64,000 bases of DNA from Microbacterium sp. LKL04 (lineage in GTDB: Bacteria > Actinomycetota > Actinomycetes > Actinomycetales > Microbacteriaceae): assembly GCF_900102005.1 (NCBI RefSeq), contig NZ_LT627736.1:186001-250000 (forward strand), given 5' to 3'. The position numbers and the translations under genes are program-made. The notes beneath the pieces are model-generated. The model worked only from the letters and a program-made list of their open reading frames with translations, was not told the DNA's origin and did no database searches. This document shows positions 24,390-32,819 of this stretch, piece by piece (within the stretch, counting starts at the first letter, position 1; each line of letters starts with the position of its first letter).

Positions 24390-25526
24390 TCAGTGCTCGA
24401 TCCGTCCGCGCAAGATCGACTCAGCGCGCAAGAACTCCGCTTGCGCGTCCTCGAGGATCGAGGCCGTTTCAGCGACGACGCTGGCGGCCTGTCGTGACGC
24501 GACTGTGAGGTCACTTTGCATCGGGGGAAGGCCTGCCAACAGGGTCGAGAAGTCGCTCGTCGAGACGTAAGAGCTGATCAGTGCTTCGCCGAGCCTCGAG
24601 AGGCTTTCCAGTTCTCCCGTCAGTGTCGAAGGATCTTGTCCTTCAGCGTCCAAGCGGAATCTCGCAACCGCGTTCGCGCCCGCCACCGAATCGGCCAGGG
24701 CCTCACGGAGCTCATCGTTGAGGGGCTTCAGATCCTTCGAGTACGTATCGAGCTCCTTCGCCATATCGCGCATCACCGCTAGAGACGGCTGAAGTCCGCG
24801 ATCTTTGCCCAGATTCTTCCGAATCTGTTCGAGCCGCGCGCTGCCGTCAGCGAATCTGTCGCCTACAGCGCCCGTCCGCGCGCCGATCGCATTCGAGACC
24901 TCGAACAGTCGCTCGCTGGACGTCCCCAGAAGCTCCAGCCCGTCGAGGAATCCCAGATCGACCGAGACACGATCGTCTTTGTCGTCATCTCCATCCGGTT
25001 GCTTGCTTGACGCACCCGGGGACGAATCCCGGGAGGCCCGGGGCGCGACAGAGACCTGAGGCGTCGCCTCGAGGGCCCCCGGAGCGAAGTCTTGAACTGG
25101 GTTACTGAAATCAGCTGTGCCACTTCGCACTGCCTCGCCGATGCCGCGAAGCAGGTCTGCCAGAGCCCGGGCGCGCGCGAAGTTGACCGAGTACTCGTTG
25201 GCTCGATACGGTCGCAAATCGAAGGGGAGCGATCCGATCTCTCGTGTGATCATCACGGTGCGTTTGCCCAACGCATGCGCCAGCCCTAGCTCGTACATGA
25301 CGTTGGGATTGAGGCCCGTCACGTCGGCGATGACCAAGTCGGCTCGAGCAATACCGGCCACCACATCTGCCAGGATATTTCGCTGGTTGAGCAGAGAATC
25401 GGCGCGTGACACTTCGAACCCCGCCTCCTGGAGGGGAGCGGCAATCAGCTCGGTATAGACATCGTCGAAATCCGCCTCGAAGGGCATCAACACAAACGCT
25501 CGCGAGACCTCGGCATCTTCTGGCAT
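24390..25526 (-). CDS. NDT/TIR-like nucleotide-directed protein with helical C-terminus
   Basis: 378 aa. Residues 10-115 form a Rossmann-like domain: FVLMPF (11-16), an acidic turn DFDDVY, RADSLL (41-46), ADLVIADVTGLNPNVMYELG (62-81) and the GK loop. The pattern matches nucleoside 2-deoxyribosyltransferase/TIR-like domains, in which Glu79 of YELG aligns with the catalytic Glu. Residues about 145-185 are a Ser/Pro/Asp-rich linker, and 190-378 look all-helical with heptad-like spacing. No TM segment. Enzymatic cleavage of NAD or nucleotides is inferred; a phage-defence or element-maintenance role is plausible from context. It is the only large cargo gene. Confidence 0.6.
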   Translation of the reverse strand: MPEDAEVSRAFVLMPFEADFDDVYTELIAAPLQEAGFEVSRADSLLNQRNILADVVAGIARADLVIADVTGLNPNVMYELGLAHALGKRTVMITREIGSLPFDLRPYRANEYSVNFARARALADLLRGIGEAVRSGTADFSNPVQDFAPGALEATPQVSVAPRASRDSSPGASSKQPDGDDDKDDRVSVDLGFLDGLELLGTSSERLFEVSNAIGARTGAVGDRFADGSARLEQIRKNLGKDRGLQPSLAVMRDMAKELDTYSKDLKPLNDELREALADSVAGANAVARFRLDAEGQDPSTLTGELESLSRLGEALISSYVSTSDFSTLLAGLPPMQSDLTVASRQAASVVAETASILEDAQAEFLRAESILRGRIEH

Positions 25527-25633
25527 GGCTCGACATTAGCGGTGCTGGCCACGTTCCGCTGCCGCCCTGCGCGCTGCGCGCTTCGGTTGCCCTCGACGTC
25601 GTGATCCGGGTTCGTCAGGCGAGGCGCGCAAGC

Positions 25634-25692
25634 GTGTCGGGAAGGCGCGCGGCGTGCCGCACGCGGCACCGCTTCGCGCCCCTTCCCGACAC
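25634..25692. repeat. 59-bp imperfect hairpin in the element's only sizeable gap
   Basis: GTGTCGGGAAGG (25634-25645) and CCTTCCCGACAC (25681-25692) are perfect 12-bp arms. Inside, GCGCG/CGCGC and GTGCC/GGCAC extend the stem to a 6-nt loop. It occupies the 168-bp space 25527-25694, which holds no gene. Candidate replication origin for the Rep protein, transfer origin, or terminator of the rep operon; the lack of a T run makes the last less likely. Confidence 0.6.
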
Positions 25693-25694
25693 TC

Positions 25695-25931
25695 TCACAC
25701 GCCTTCGACAGTCGACCACGGAGGCGCGATCGACGATCGCACAGCGATGAGCGGGAAGCTCGCCAGCTCGGGGAACGCCGCTAGGAACGCGGCCAAGGCC
25801 GCGTCGGCGTTGTCGACGAGTCCCGTCACGCCGCCGAGGGGGTCACCGGGACGCCCGAACCCGTCCCGCAGGTGAACTTCCCAATCCGGGAGTGGCTCCC
25901 CGTCGCGATGCGCCGCGTTCAAACACTTCAT
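25695..25931 (-). CDS. 78-aa protein coupled to rep
   Basis: The ATG at 25931 (MKCLNAAH) has AAAGGAG 5 nt upstream, better than the ATG at 25946, which overlaps the rep stop. The sequence contains VHLRDGFGRPGDPLGGVTGLVDNADAAL. It resembles no family I can name. The Shine-Dalgarno overlaps the end of rep, so the two are cotranscribed and it may be a replication accessory or copy-control protein. Confidence 0.6.
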   Translation of the reverse strand: MKCLNAAHRDGEPLPDWEVHLRDGFGRPGDPLGGVTGLVDNADAALAAFLAAFPELASFPLIAVRSSIAPPWSTVEGV

Positions 25932-25942
25932 CCCTACTCCTT

Positions 25943-27007
25943 TCATGGCGCGGATCCGTCCCGCGCGACCAACTCGCGGCGAAAGCGCGCGGCGAGATTC
26001 TCAAGGGGTGCCGGCGAATCGACCACCACAGATGCGCCGGCTTCATCGACCTGCTGAGACTCCCACCAGGCGCGACGAAGCTGGCGCTGCAGCGTGCGCG
26101 TGAGGCCGGTGAAGGACCAGCCCGTGCGCTTGCTGGTTCGGCGCGAGGCGCTCACGACTTGCGAACGCGAGCCGTACCGCTGATGGACGAGGCTTGAGCA
26201 GTTCTGCGGCTCGCAGTCGGTCGTGCACCGCGTCTGGCGCGCGGCTTGCCCGAGCGCGACTTGGTGCCGCCACACCGCGACCGGGACCTCGCTGGCATCC
26301 GTCGCCACGTCCTTCAAGACGTAGTTCAGCGCTTTGGAGAGGTACCAGATCGTCTTCGCGCCGTCGCCGTCCGCGCGGAACGCCTTGCAGTCCGCTTGCG
26401 CGCCCCACTCGACGATCGTCCCGTCGACCTTCGAGACTGCGGTCGCTGTTCGCGCAGCATCACGGAGTGAGTCCGAGCTCGGCGCTTCTATCCGTGCGAT
26501 TCGGACGAGGGCATGCACGTGCAGGACACCTCGGTCTTGCCACTCGCGAACGATGAAGTATTCGAGAGAGTCCCATCGGTCACGCATCCGGCGCCGGGTG
26601 CGATCCCACAGAACTCCGGCATCCCGGTTCCAAGCCACCTGCCCTGCGTAGTCGTAGCGACCTGGATCGAGCGGCACGCCACGGAGACCGGAGTCGCCAG
26701 CGTTATGCAGGCGACCGCAGCGGCACATCGCGTCCCCGACGCGTGGCACCCGGTGCACGCCACCGAACGAAGGTGCGGTGAGCGTCAGCAGATAGAAACG
26801 GTATTGCTCGACCGGGCCGTCGAAAACGCCAGACCGAGCGATCGCAGCCCAGTCGTTTCGGTACAACTCAGCGCAAGAGGGGCAACGGCTCTTGATGCGG
26901 CTACCGCAACGCATCCACACGCCGATGGCCGTCTTGATGGGGGAGGAGCACCCGCGCGCGAGGACGGCGTCGCGTTCAGCAGATGATTCGTTCGGAGTCG
27001 CTCGCAT
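25943..27007 (-). CDS. RepSA-like HUH replication initiator
   Basis: 354 aa. N-terminal Cys pairs (CGSRIKSRCPSC, 34-45; CRCG, 95-98) suggest zinc binding. TLTAPSFGGVH (75-85), YDYAGQVAWNRDAG (118-130) and GVLHVHALV (160-168) match actinomycete RepSA initiators. HVH (163-165) is the HUH metal motif, and YLSK/YVLK (222-232) supply candidate nicking Tyr residues. Such proteins start rolling-circle replication of excised AICEs and plasmids. The ATG is only 24 bp from the right repeat, so its promoter lies in or beyond att. No clear Shine-Dalgarno. Confidence 0.82.
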   Translation of the reverse strand: MRATPNESSAERDAVLARGCSSPIKTAIGVWMRCGSRIKSRCPSCAELYRNDWAAIARSGVFDGPVEQYRFYLLTLTAPSFGGVHRVPRVGDAMCRCGRLHNAGDSGLRGVPLDPGRYDYAGQVAWNRDAGVLWDRTRRRMRDRWDSLEYFIVREWQDRGVLHVHALVRIARIEAPSSDSLRDAARTATAVSKVDGTIVEWGAQADCKAFRADGDGAKTIWYLSKALNYVLKDVATDASEVPVAVWRHQVALGQAARQTRCTTDCEPQNCSSLVHQRYGSRSQVVSASRRTSKRTGWSFTGLTRTLQRQLRRAWWESQQVDEAGASVVVDSPAPLENLAARFRRELVARDGSAP

Positions 27008-27030
27008 AGCGAGCGGCTAGGGGTACACGC

Positions 27031-27105
27031 CTCATAATCGTGAGGTCGCGGGTTCAAGCCCCGCTCCCGCTACGCAAAACCCCCGGCTCCACCCGGGGGT
27101 TTTGT
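27031..27105. repeat. attR: 75-bp direct repeat, right copy
   Basis: Carries the tRNA-Met 3' half and terminator without the 5' half, so no second tRNA is encoded. One mismatch to the left copy (G at 27074). Confidence 0.92.
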
Positions 27106-27390
27106 CATGTCCGTAGCCTGATACCCACCTCGCGGCCATGAAACTGGTCAGTCATCTGCTCCTGGCGAGCGTCCATAGAGTGGGACGACTGTCTGGTCGT
27201 TGCGGCCGACGATCTGTCCGTGGAGCGAGCGTTCCTCGTACGGTAGAGGGCATCGACGGCGCGACATCGTCATGGTGTACGTTTCGATCACCGATCCGGT
27301 TCCGTTGCCCTACCCGCCGCCGGCGTCTCCACCGCACGTGCGTCTCGTGCGCGGCCGGCGCGAGGGCGGGTCTCACCAGAAAGCCCGCTT
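27106..27390. other. Gene-free stretch between attR and the flotillin gene
   Basis: 285 bp without a convincing coding frame; short open frames lack ribosome sites. It should hold the flotillin promoter, but I see no clear -35/-10 pair. Confidence 0.5.
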
Positions 27391-28836
27391 GTGGACTTCA
27401 CCATCGTCATCGTCGCCGGGGTTGCCGTCGTCGCCCTGCTGTTCATCCTCGGTATCGGGCTGCTCCTGTTCCGCGCCTGGTATCAGGTCCCGCAGAGCGA
27501 TGAGGCCATCGTGGTCGTCGGCAAGAAGCAACGAGGCTCCGACGGGACGACCTCGAACATGACGGTCATCACGGGTGGTGGCGCGTTCGTCAACAAACTG
27601 ACGCAGCGCTCCGACAAGATCTCGCTCCGCTCGCGCCAGATCAAGATGGAGCCGACGGCGCAGACGACCCACGGTGTGACCCTTCACGTCGCGGGTGTCG
27701 CTCTCGTCAAGATCGGCTCCCAGCCCGATCAGGTGCGCGCCGCAGCCGAGCGCTTCGCCTCGCAGGATCAGGCCATCGACACCTTCACGACCGAGCAGCT
27801 CGAGGGTGCCCTCCGCGGCGTCGTCGCGATGCTCTCGGTCGAAGAGGTCATGAAGGACCGGCAGAAGCTCAGCGACCAGATCGCCGAGGGTGTGAAGGGC
27901 GACCTGCTCGCGCAGGGCCTCGTGTTGGACTCGTTCGCGATCCAGGGCATCAACGACACCAACGGCTACATCGAGGCACTCGGAGCCGCCGAGGTCGAGC
28001 GCGTCCGCCGCGAGGCGGAGGTCGCCCGCATCAATGCGGCCCGCGAGGTGAAGGCGCGCCAGATCGCCACCGACGAGGCGAACCTGATCGAGCAGACCGC
28101 CCTGGACAAGAACAAGGCATCCGCCAAGAGCGAGGTCGGCCGCGCCAACGCGGAGGCCGAGCAGGCGGAGAACCTCGCCCGCGCCGAGCGCGAGCAGGCC
28201 GTTCTCGTCCAGAAGGCCGAGAACAAGCAGGCCACCCTCGACGCCGAGGTCAAGAAGGTCGCGGACGCCGACAAGTACCGCGCGCAGACCGAAGCCGACG
28301 CGAACGCCTACACGCGTCAGAAGCAGGCCGAGACCGACCGCGCGGTGGAGCAGCAGAAGGCGGATGCCGCCGCGTACAAGGTGCAGCGCGAGGCCGACGC
28401 CCGCCAGGCGTCCGCGTCCGCCGAGGCGGCTGCCACGCTCGCCAAGGCCGAGGCCGAAGCGCAGGCCCGTCGCGCGACGGCCGAGGCCGAAGCAGACGCC
28501 ATCCGCGCGACCGGTGAAGCCAAGGCCGCTGCCATCCAGGCCGAAGCCGAGGCGCTGCAGGAGAATCTCGAGGCCGTCCTCACGCGCGAGGTCGTCTCGA
28601 AGCTCCCCGACATGGTGTCGTCCTTCGCAGCCGGCTACGCCAGCGTCGGCAACATCACCCTCATTGGTGGCGACACCGCCGCCACGCACATCGCCCGCGA
28701 GCAGTCCCAGAGCCTCGCGGCCACCTTCGACGCGGTCAAGAGCACGACCGGCCTCGACATCGCGTCACTGGTGCAGGGGCAGGCGCTGGGCCGCGGCATC
28801 GCCGACGGGGCGAAGGCGAGCGTCCCGCAGGACTGA
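27391..28836 (+). CDS. Flotillin-like SPFH-domain membrane scaffold protein
   Basis: 481 aa. TM segment 3-29, SPFH/band 7 domain about 30-200 (QVPQSDEAIVV, LSVEEVMKDRQKLSDQIAEGVKGDLLAQGL), then a very long Ala/Glu-rich coiled coil at 200-410 and a C-terminal domain. Flotillins organise membrane microdomains and oligomerise. GTG start with only a weak AGAAAG before it; no better start is in frame nearby. Lies just outside the mobile element. Confidence 0.9.
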   Translation: MDFTIVIVAGVAVVALLFILGIGLLLFRAWYQVPQSDEAIVVVGKKQRGSDGTTSNMTVITGGGAFVNKLTQRSDKISLRSRQIKMEPTAQTTHGVTLHVAGVALVKIGSQPDQVRAAAERFASQDQAIDTFTTEQLEGALRGVVAMLSVEEVMKDRQKLSDQIAEGVKGDLLAQGLVLDSFAIQGINDTNGYIEALGAAEVERVRREAEVARINAAREVKARQIATDEANLIEQTALDKNKASAKSEVGRANAEAEQAENLARAEREQAVLVQKAENKQATLDAEVKKVADADKYRAQTEADANAYTRQKQAETDRAVEQQKADAAAYKVQREADARQASASAEAAATLAKAEAEAQARRATAEAEADAIRATGEAKAAAIQAEAEALQENLEAVLTREVVSKLPDMVSSFAAGYASVGNITLIGGDTAATHIAREQSQSLAATFDAVKSTTGLDIASLVQGQALGRGIADGAKASVPQD

Positions 28837-28892
28837 GCGCGCCCGGCTCCGGCGAAGGGGCGGGCCGCGCCGCGGCATCCCGAACCGTCAAC

Positions 28893-28967
28893 GGATGCAA
28901 GGGATCCGGTGCGACACGCCGCCTCACCGCGCCGGTGGGCGGCGTGTCGCGCACGATCCCTTGCATC
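28893..28967. repeat. Long palindrome A (GGATGCAAGGGATC family)
   Basis: GATGCAAGGGATC (28894-28906) pairs with GATCCCTTGCATC (28955-28967); inside, 28911-28923 (GCGACACGCCGCC) pairs perfectly with 28938-28950. It lies between the flotillin gene and the convergent acidic-protein gene. A related copy is at 46538-46613. Could terminate transcription both ways, but the conserved termini suggest a dispersed element. Confidence 0.8.
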
Positions 28968-28993
28968 GGCGAACGGTCGCCGACCCGGAGGGA

Positions 28994-29248
28994 TCAGAGG
29001 TCTGCGGGGGAGAGGTCGCCCTCGCCCTCCTCGCCGAGTTCGACGACGACGGGGTCCTGGCCCTGCGACTCGGGCTGGATGTCGGTCGCGGCATATGTCT
29101 CTTCGGGGTCGTCCGCGGGGAGGTCGAGGGGGCGGCCCTCGAACTCCGCGTCAGCGGCCTCGGTGTCGCCCACGGTGGTGTCCTCGGTGGGAGCGTCGTC
29201 CGGGTCGAGGCGGATGCCCTCGTCGCCGGTCTGATCGGGAGTGCTCAT
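28994..29248 (-). CDS. Small highly acidic protein
   Basis: 84 aa, ATG at 29248 with AAGGAAGGA upstream. Rich in Asp/Glu (DPDDAPTEDTTVGD, ADDPEETYAATD, ELGEEGEGDL), predicted disordered, no domain recognised. Similar acidic tail-like proteins occur in Microbacteriaceae, but I know no function. Confidence 0.6.
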   Translation of the reverse strand: MSTPDQTGDEGIRLDPDDAPTEDTTVGDTEAADAEFEGRPLDLPADDPEETYAATDIQPESQGQDPVVVELGEEGEGDLSPADL

Positions 29249-29341
29249 GGTGTTCCTTCCTTCGAGACCCCCACCCTCACCCCGATCGCCCGACGTGCGC
29301 ACGGGCTGTCGCCTCGCGCCGGGCTGAGCTACCCTGCCGCG

Positions 29342-29836
29342 GTGACCACGCGACTGCTGCTGATCTCCGACACTCACATTCCCGGCCGTGCGCGAACCCT
29401 GCCCGATGCGGTTCGGCGCGAAGCGGATGCCGCCGACCTCACGGTCCACGCGGGGGATTGGGTCGCGGCATCCGTCCTGGACGACCTGCGTCAGCACGGC
29501 GAGGTCCTCGGCGTATACGGCAACAACGACGGCGACGATCTGCGCGCCGTCCTGCCCGAGGTCGCGCGCCGCGAGATCGAGGGCGTCCGCGTCGCCGTCG
29601 TGCACGAAACGGGGCAGAAGCAGCGCCGCGAGGAGCGGATGGATGCCGCCTTCCCGGGCACCGACCTGCTCGTGTTCGGCCACAGTCACATCCCGTGGGA
29701 CACGACGGCGCCGAGTGGCATGCGCCTCCTCAACCCCGGCTCGCCGACCGACCGGCGGCGGCAACCCGACCACACGCTGATGGTGGTCGAGGTGGCGGAC
29801 GGCGGCATTCGCTCCGTCGAACTCCGGAGCATCTGA
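29342..29836 (+). CDS. YfcE-type metallophosphoesterase
   Basis: 164 aa. Metal ligands are complete: SDTHIP (Asp10, His12), HAGDW (Asp39), YGNND (59-63), VVHETG and GHSHIPWD (113-120), then LNPGSPTDRR. Small MPP-fold phosphodiesterases of this group act on cyclic or modified nucleotides or bis-pNPP in vitro; the natural substrate is unknown. GTG start with TACCCT exactly 6 nt upstream. Confidence 0.9.
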   Translation: MTTRLLLISDTHIPGRARTLPDAVRREADAADLTVHAGDWVAASVLDDLRQHGEVLGVYGNNDGDDLRAVLPEVARREIEGVRVAVVHETGQKQRREERMDAAFPGTDLLVFGHSHIPWDTTAPSGMRLLNPGSPTDRRRQPDHTLMVVEVADGGIRSVELRSI

Positions 29837-29903
29837 CGGGTTGCACCCCGTCGTCGGAGGAGTACTATCGCTGTCGGATTGCTAGAAAAGCGAGGTAAAT
29901 CTC

Positions 29904-31520
29904 ATGGCGAAGGACTCCCGCCGGTGGCTCGGACTGGTCTTCATCAGTGTCGCGGTGTCACTCATCATCGTCGACTCGACGATCGTCAACGTCGCCGTGC
30001 CGTCGATCGTCGAGGAGTTGAAGATCAGCTCGACCGAGGTGCAGTGGGTCCAGGAGGTCTACACCCTCGTGTTCGCCTCGTTCCTGCTGCTGTTCGGCGC
30101 CTTCGCCGACCGTTTCGGCAGGCGGCGGGTGATGCTGATCGGCGTCTCGGTCTTCGCCGCGTCGTCGGTGCTCGCGAGCGTCGCACCGACGGGTGAGCTG
30201 CTGATCCTCGCGCGCTTCGTGCAGGGCGTCGGCGGAGCGATGATCCTCCCGACCACCCTGTCCCTCATCAACTCCACGTTCCGCGGCCGTGAGCGCGGCA
30301 TCGCCTTCGCCGTCTGGGGGTCGACGATCGGCGGCATGGCGGCGGTCGGTCCGCTCCTGGGCGGCTGGCTGACCACCGCGTTCTCGTGGCGGTGGGCGTT
30401 CGGCATCAACATCCCCCTCGGCATCATCATCGTGATCGGTGTTCTGCTGACCGTCGCGGAGTCGCGCGAGACCCGTAGGCGCTCGATCGACGGCGTCGGC
30501 GCACTGCTGTCGGTGATCCTCTTCGGCTCGCTCGTGTTCGGCCTCATCGAGGGCCGGACCTTCGGCTGGTGGCTCGCCGAGGACGGGCTCACGATCGGCG
30601 GCTGGACCTGGCCCCTGGCCGTCTCGCCGATCCCCTTCGCGTTCGCCATCACGCTCATCGCGCTGGTCCTGTTCGTCTGGTGGGGGCTCCGCCGCGGCCG
30701 CCGCGGCCAGGACCCGCTCATCGACTTCTCGCTGCTGAGCATCTCGTCGTTCCGGAACGGCAACATCGCGGCCCTCGTCGTCTCGCTCGGCGAGTTCGGG
30801 CTCATCCTCGCGCTGCCGCTGTGGCTGCAGTTCGTCCTCGGCTTCGATGCGCTCCAGGTCGGCCTGCTGCTCCTCGCCCTCGCCGGCGGATCGTTCATCG
30901 CCAGCGGCGCCGCGGGCGCGTTCAGCGGAAAGGTCCCGGCCGTCGTCGTGGTGCGCCTCGGCATCCTGGCGGAGATCGTCGGCATCGCGTGGGCAGGGTT
31001 CATCATCGGACCGGATGCCGCCTGGGGCTGGCTCATCCCCGCCCTCGCCGTCTACGGGTTCGGCGTCGGACTCGCGACCGCCCAGCTGACGGGTGTGATC
31101 CTGCAGGACGTCCCCGTCGAGAAGTCCGGCCAGGGTTCGGGCATTCAGTCCACCGCCCGCCAGGTCGGATCGGCACTCGGCGTCGCGATCCTCGGGACGG
31201 TGCTGTTCACGACGACCGGCGGTGTGCTCGCGGCATCCCTCGACGATGCCGGTGTCCCGTCCGCCGCCGCCGACAAAGTCGTGACGGCCGTCGTCGACTC
31301 GGCCGGAGCAGCCATCGCCGGGCTCGAGGCGGACCCGTCGCAGGCGCAGATCGCGGATGCCGCGCGCACCGCCTTCTCGGACGGCACCCGCGCGTCGGCC
31401 CTGACGGCCGCGGGCTTCCTCGTCATCGGTCTCGGAGCGACGTTCGCCCTCGGCTCCGGCCGCCGCCGCGACGACGAGGCTCAGGAGTCCCGACCGGCGG
31501 AGCGCGTCCACGGGTCGTAG
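29904..31520 (+). CDS. DHA2-family (14-TM) MFS efflux transporter
   Basis: 538 aa with about 14 hydrophobic segments. N-terminal LIIVDSTIVNVAVPSI, LLFGAFADRFGRRR and ILPTTLSLINSTF are the DHA2 signatures (EmrB/QacA type). Probably a drug:H+ antiporter. Its end overlaps the convergent LigD-type gene by 40 bp. No linked regulator. GCGAGG lies about 8 nt before the ATG. Confidence 0.9.
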   Translation: MAKDSRRWLGLVFISVAVSLIIVDSTIVNVAVPSIVEELKISSTEVQWVQEVYTLVFASFLLLFGAFADRFGRRRVMLIGVSVFAASSVLASVAPTGELLILARFVQGVGGAMILPTTLSLINSTFRGRERGIAFAVWGSTIGGMAAVGPLLGGWLTTAFSWRWAFGINIPLGIIIVIGVLLTVAESRETRRRSIDGVGALLSVILFGSLVFGLIEGRTFGWWLAEDGLTIGGWTWPLAVSPIPFAFAITLIALVLFVWWGLRRGRRGQDPLIDFSLLSISSFRNGNIAALVVSLGEFGLILALPLWLQFVLGFDALQVGLLLLALAGGSFIASGAAGAFSGKVPAVVVVRLGILAEIVGIAWAGFIIGPDAAWGWLIPALAVYGFGVGLATAQLTGVILQDVPVEKSGQGSGIQSTARQVGSALGVAILGTVLFTTTGGVLAASLDDAGVPSAAADKVVTAVVDSAGAAIAGLEADPSQAQIADAARTAFSDGTRASALTAAGFLVIGLGATFALGSGRRRDDEAQESRPAERVHGS

Positions 31521-32713
31521 TCGACCTCGAGCGGCTCCTGGGCCGGGCGTTCGGCTGCGGGGACATGTTGCAGGTTGACGCGCACGCGGTACCAGAGCGA
31601 GCTCGACCCGCGCATGCCGTCGACCATCACATCGGCGGGGGATAGGTGCGCAGCGACGTCGGGGTGGCGTTCGCGCCACCGGTCGAGCCCGCCGAGCGCC
31701 TCGTCTTTCGTTGCGGCGCGGGAGATCTCGATGAGCGGCATCGTCGACTGCCGCCGCCCCGAGCCGTCCCCGCCGCGCGGTGCGCGTTCGGCGGGTCCGA
31801 GCTCCTCCGCGAGCGCCAGCAGCTGCGCGAGTGATCCGGGAGCGTCGTCGATGCCGGCGTGGGCGTCCCCTCGCTCCGCGAAGAGGGCGGGCACCGTCCG
31901 GACGGTGAACTCCTCCGGACGGATCGTCCGCAGCGCGTCCCATTCCACCGGCATCGAGACGCGTGCGTCGGCGAGAGGCCGCACGGAGTACGCCGACGCG
32001 ACCGTCCGGTCCTTCGCGTTCTGGTTGAAGTCGACGAAGACGCTCTCGCCGCGCTCCTCCTTCCACCAGTGCGCGGTCGCCAGCCCCGGCGCGCGGTTCT
32101 CGATCTCGCGCGCGAACGCCTGGGCCGCCAGCCGCACCTGCGCGTAGTCGTGCTGCCGATCGGTACGGACGAGGATGTGGATGCCGCGCGAGCCCGACGT
32201 CTTCGGCCACCCCACGAGTCCGACATCGGCCAGCAGGTCGCGCGCGACGAACGCGACGTCGACGATCTGCGACCACTCCACCCCGGGCATGGGGTCGAGG
32301 TCGATGCGGAGCTCGTCGGGGTGGTCGAGGTCGTCGGCGCGGACGGGGTGGGGATTCAGGTCGAGGCATCCGAGCCCCACCGCCCAGACCAGGCCCGCGG
32401 TATCCCGGATCACGGCCTCCTCGGCGCTCGTCCCCGAGGCGTAGCGGAGCGTCGCGGACGAGACGAAATCCGGTCGGTTCTCCGGGACGCGCTTCTGGAA
32501 GAAGGCTTCGTGGTCGATCCCCTTCACGAAGCGCTTCAGCACCATGGGTCGGTCCGCGACGCCGCGGAGCGCTCCGTCGGCCACCGCGAGGTAGTACTCC
32601 GCGAGCTCGCGCTTCGTGATCCCGGGCTCCGGGAACACGACCTTGTCGGGGCTCGAGAGCCGCACCTCGTGCCCGTCGACCTCGAGCGTGACCGCATCGT
32701 CCTTCTTCGCCAT
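31481..32713 (-). CDS. LigD-type primase-polymerase (NHEJ PolDom) protein
   Basis: 410 aa. PolDom motifs: RIDLDP (136-141, Asp138/Asp140), TSGSRGIHI (172-180) and VFVDFNQN (225-232, Asp228). These give the archaeo-eukaryotic primase catalytic set used for gap filling in non-homologous end joining. It carries no ATP-ligase or phosphoesterase domain, and no ku gene is in the window. The last 110 residues are an extension of unclear role. TAAACC lies 6 nt before the ATG (weak leaderless signal). Confidence 0.85.
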   Translation of the reverse strand: MAKKDDAVTLEVDGHEVRLSSPDKVVFPEPGITKRELAEYYLAVADGALRGVADRPMVLKRFVKGIDHEAFFQKRVPENRPDFVSSATLRYASGTSAEEAVIRDTAGLVWAVGLGCLDLNPHPVRADDLDHPDELRIDLDPMPGVEWSQIVDVAFVARDLLADVGLVGWPKTSGSRGIHILVRTDRQHDYAQVRLAAQAFAREIENRAPGLATAHWWKEERGESVFVDFNQNAKDRTVASAYSVRPLADARVSMPVEWDALRTIRPEEFTVRTVPALFAERGDAHAGIDDAPGSLAQLLALAEELGPAERAPRGGDGSGRRQSTMPLIEISRAATKDEALGGLDRWRERHPDVAAHLSPADVMVDGMRGSSSLWYRVRVNLQHVPAAERPAQEPLEVDYDPWTRSAGRDS

Positions 32714-32819
32714 GCGCCCGGTTTACCGCGGCGCGGGCCCGTGAGCCACGGGGTTGCGCGGACCCGGTCGAACTACGATCGGAGGGTCCCGCCCGGCATC
32801 CTTCTCTGGAGGTACACCC

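Larger units (their letters stand above)
22592..27105. mobile_element. Minimal AICE-like integrative element in tRNA-Met
   Basis: Bounded by 75-bp direct repeats (22592-22666 and 27031-27105) that differ at one base and cover the tRNA-Met 3' half plus its terminator. One unit is 4,439 bp. It holds a tyrosine integrase next to the left repeat and a RepSA-like HUH replication gene next to the right repeat. Between them lie an HTH protein, two small ORFs, a long hairpin and a large NDT/TIR-like gene. All genes point left. AICEs of the pSAM2 type combine this integrase and Rep, but normally also carry an FtsK-like TraB, which is absent here. The coding style is visibly less GC-extreme than in the flanks. 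Confidence 0.85.

Noticed and set aside
24390..25526. Classic toxin-antitoxin pair in the element
   Set aside because: No recognised toxin or antitoxin family; the 57-aa neighbour is only a hypothetical partner, so I do not label it as a TA system.
27001..27105. Second tRNA-Met gene at the right end of the element
   Set aside because: Only the 3' half from the anticodon loop is present; the acceptor 5' strand and D-arm are missing. It is an att duplicate.
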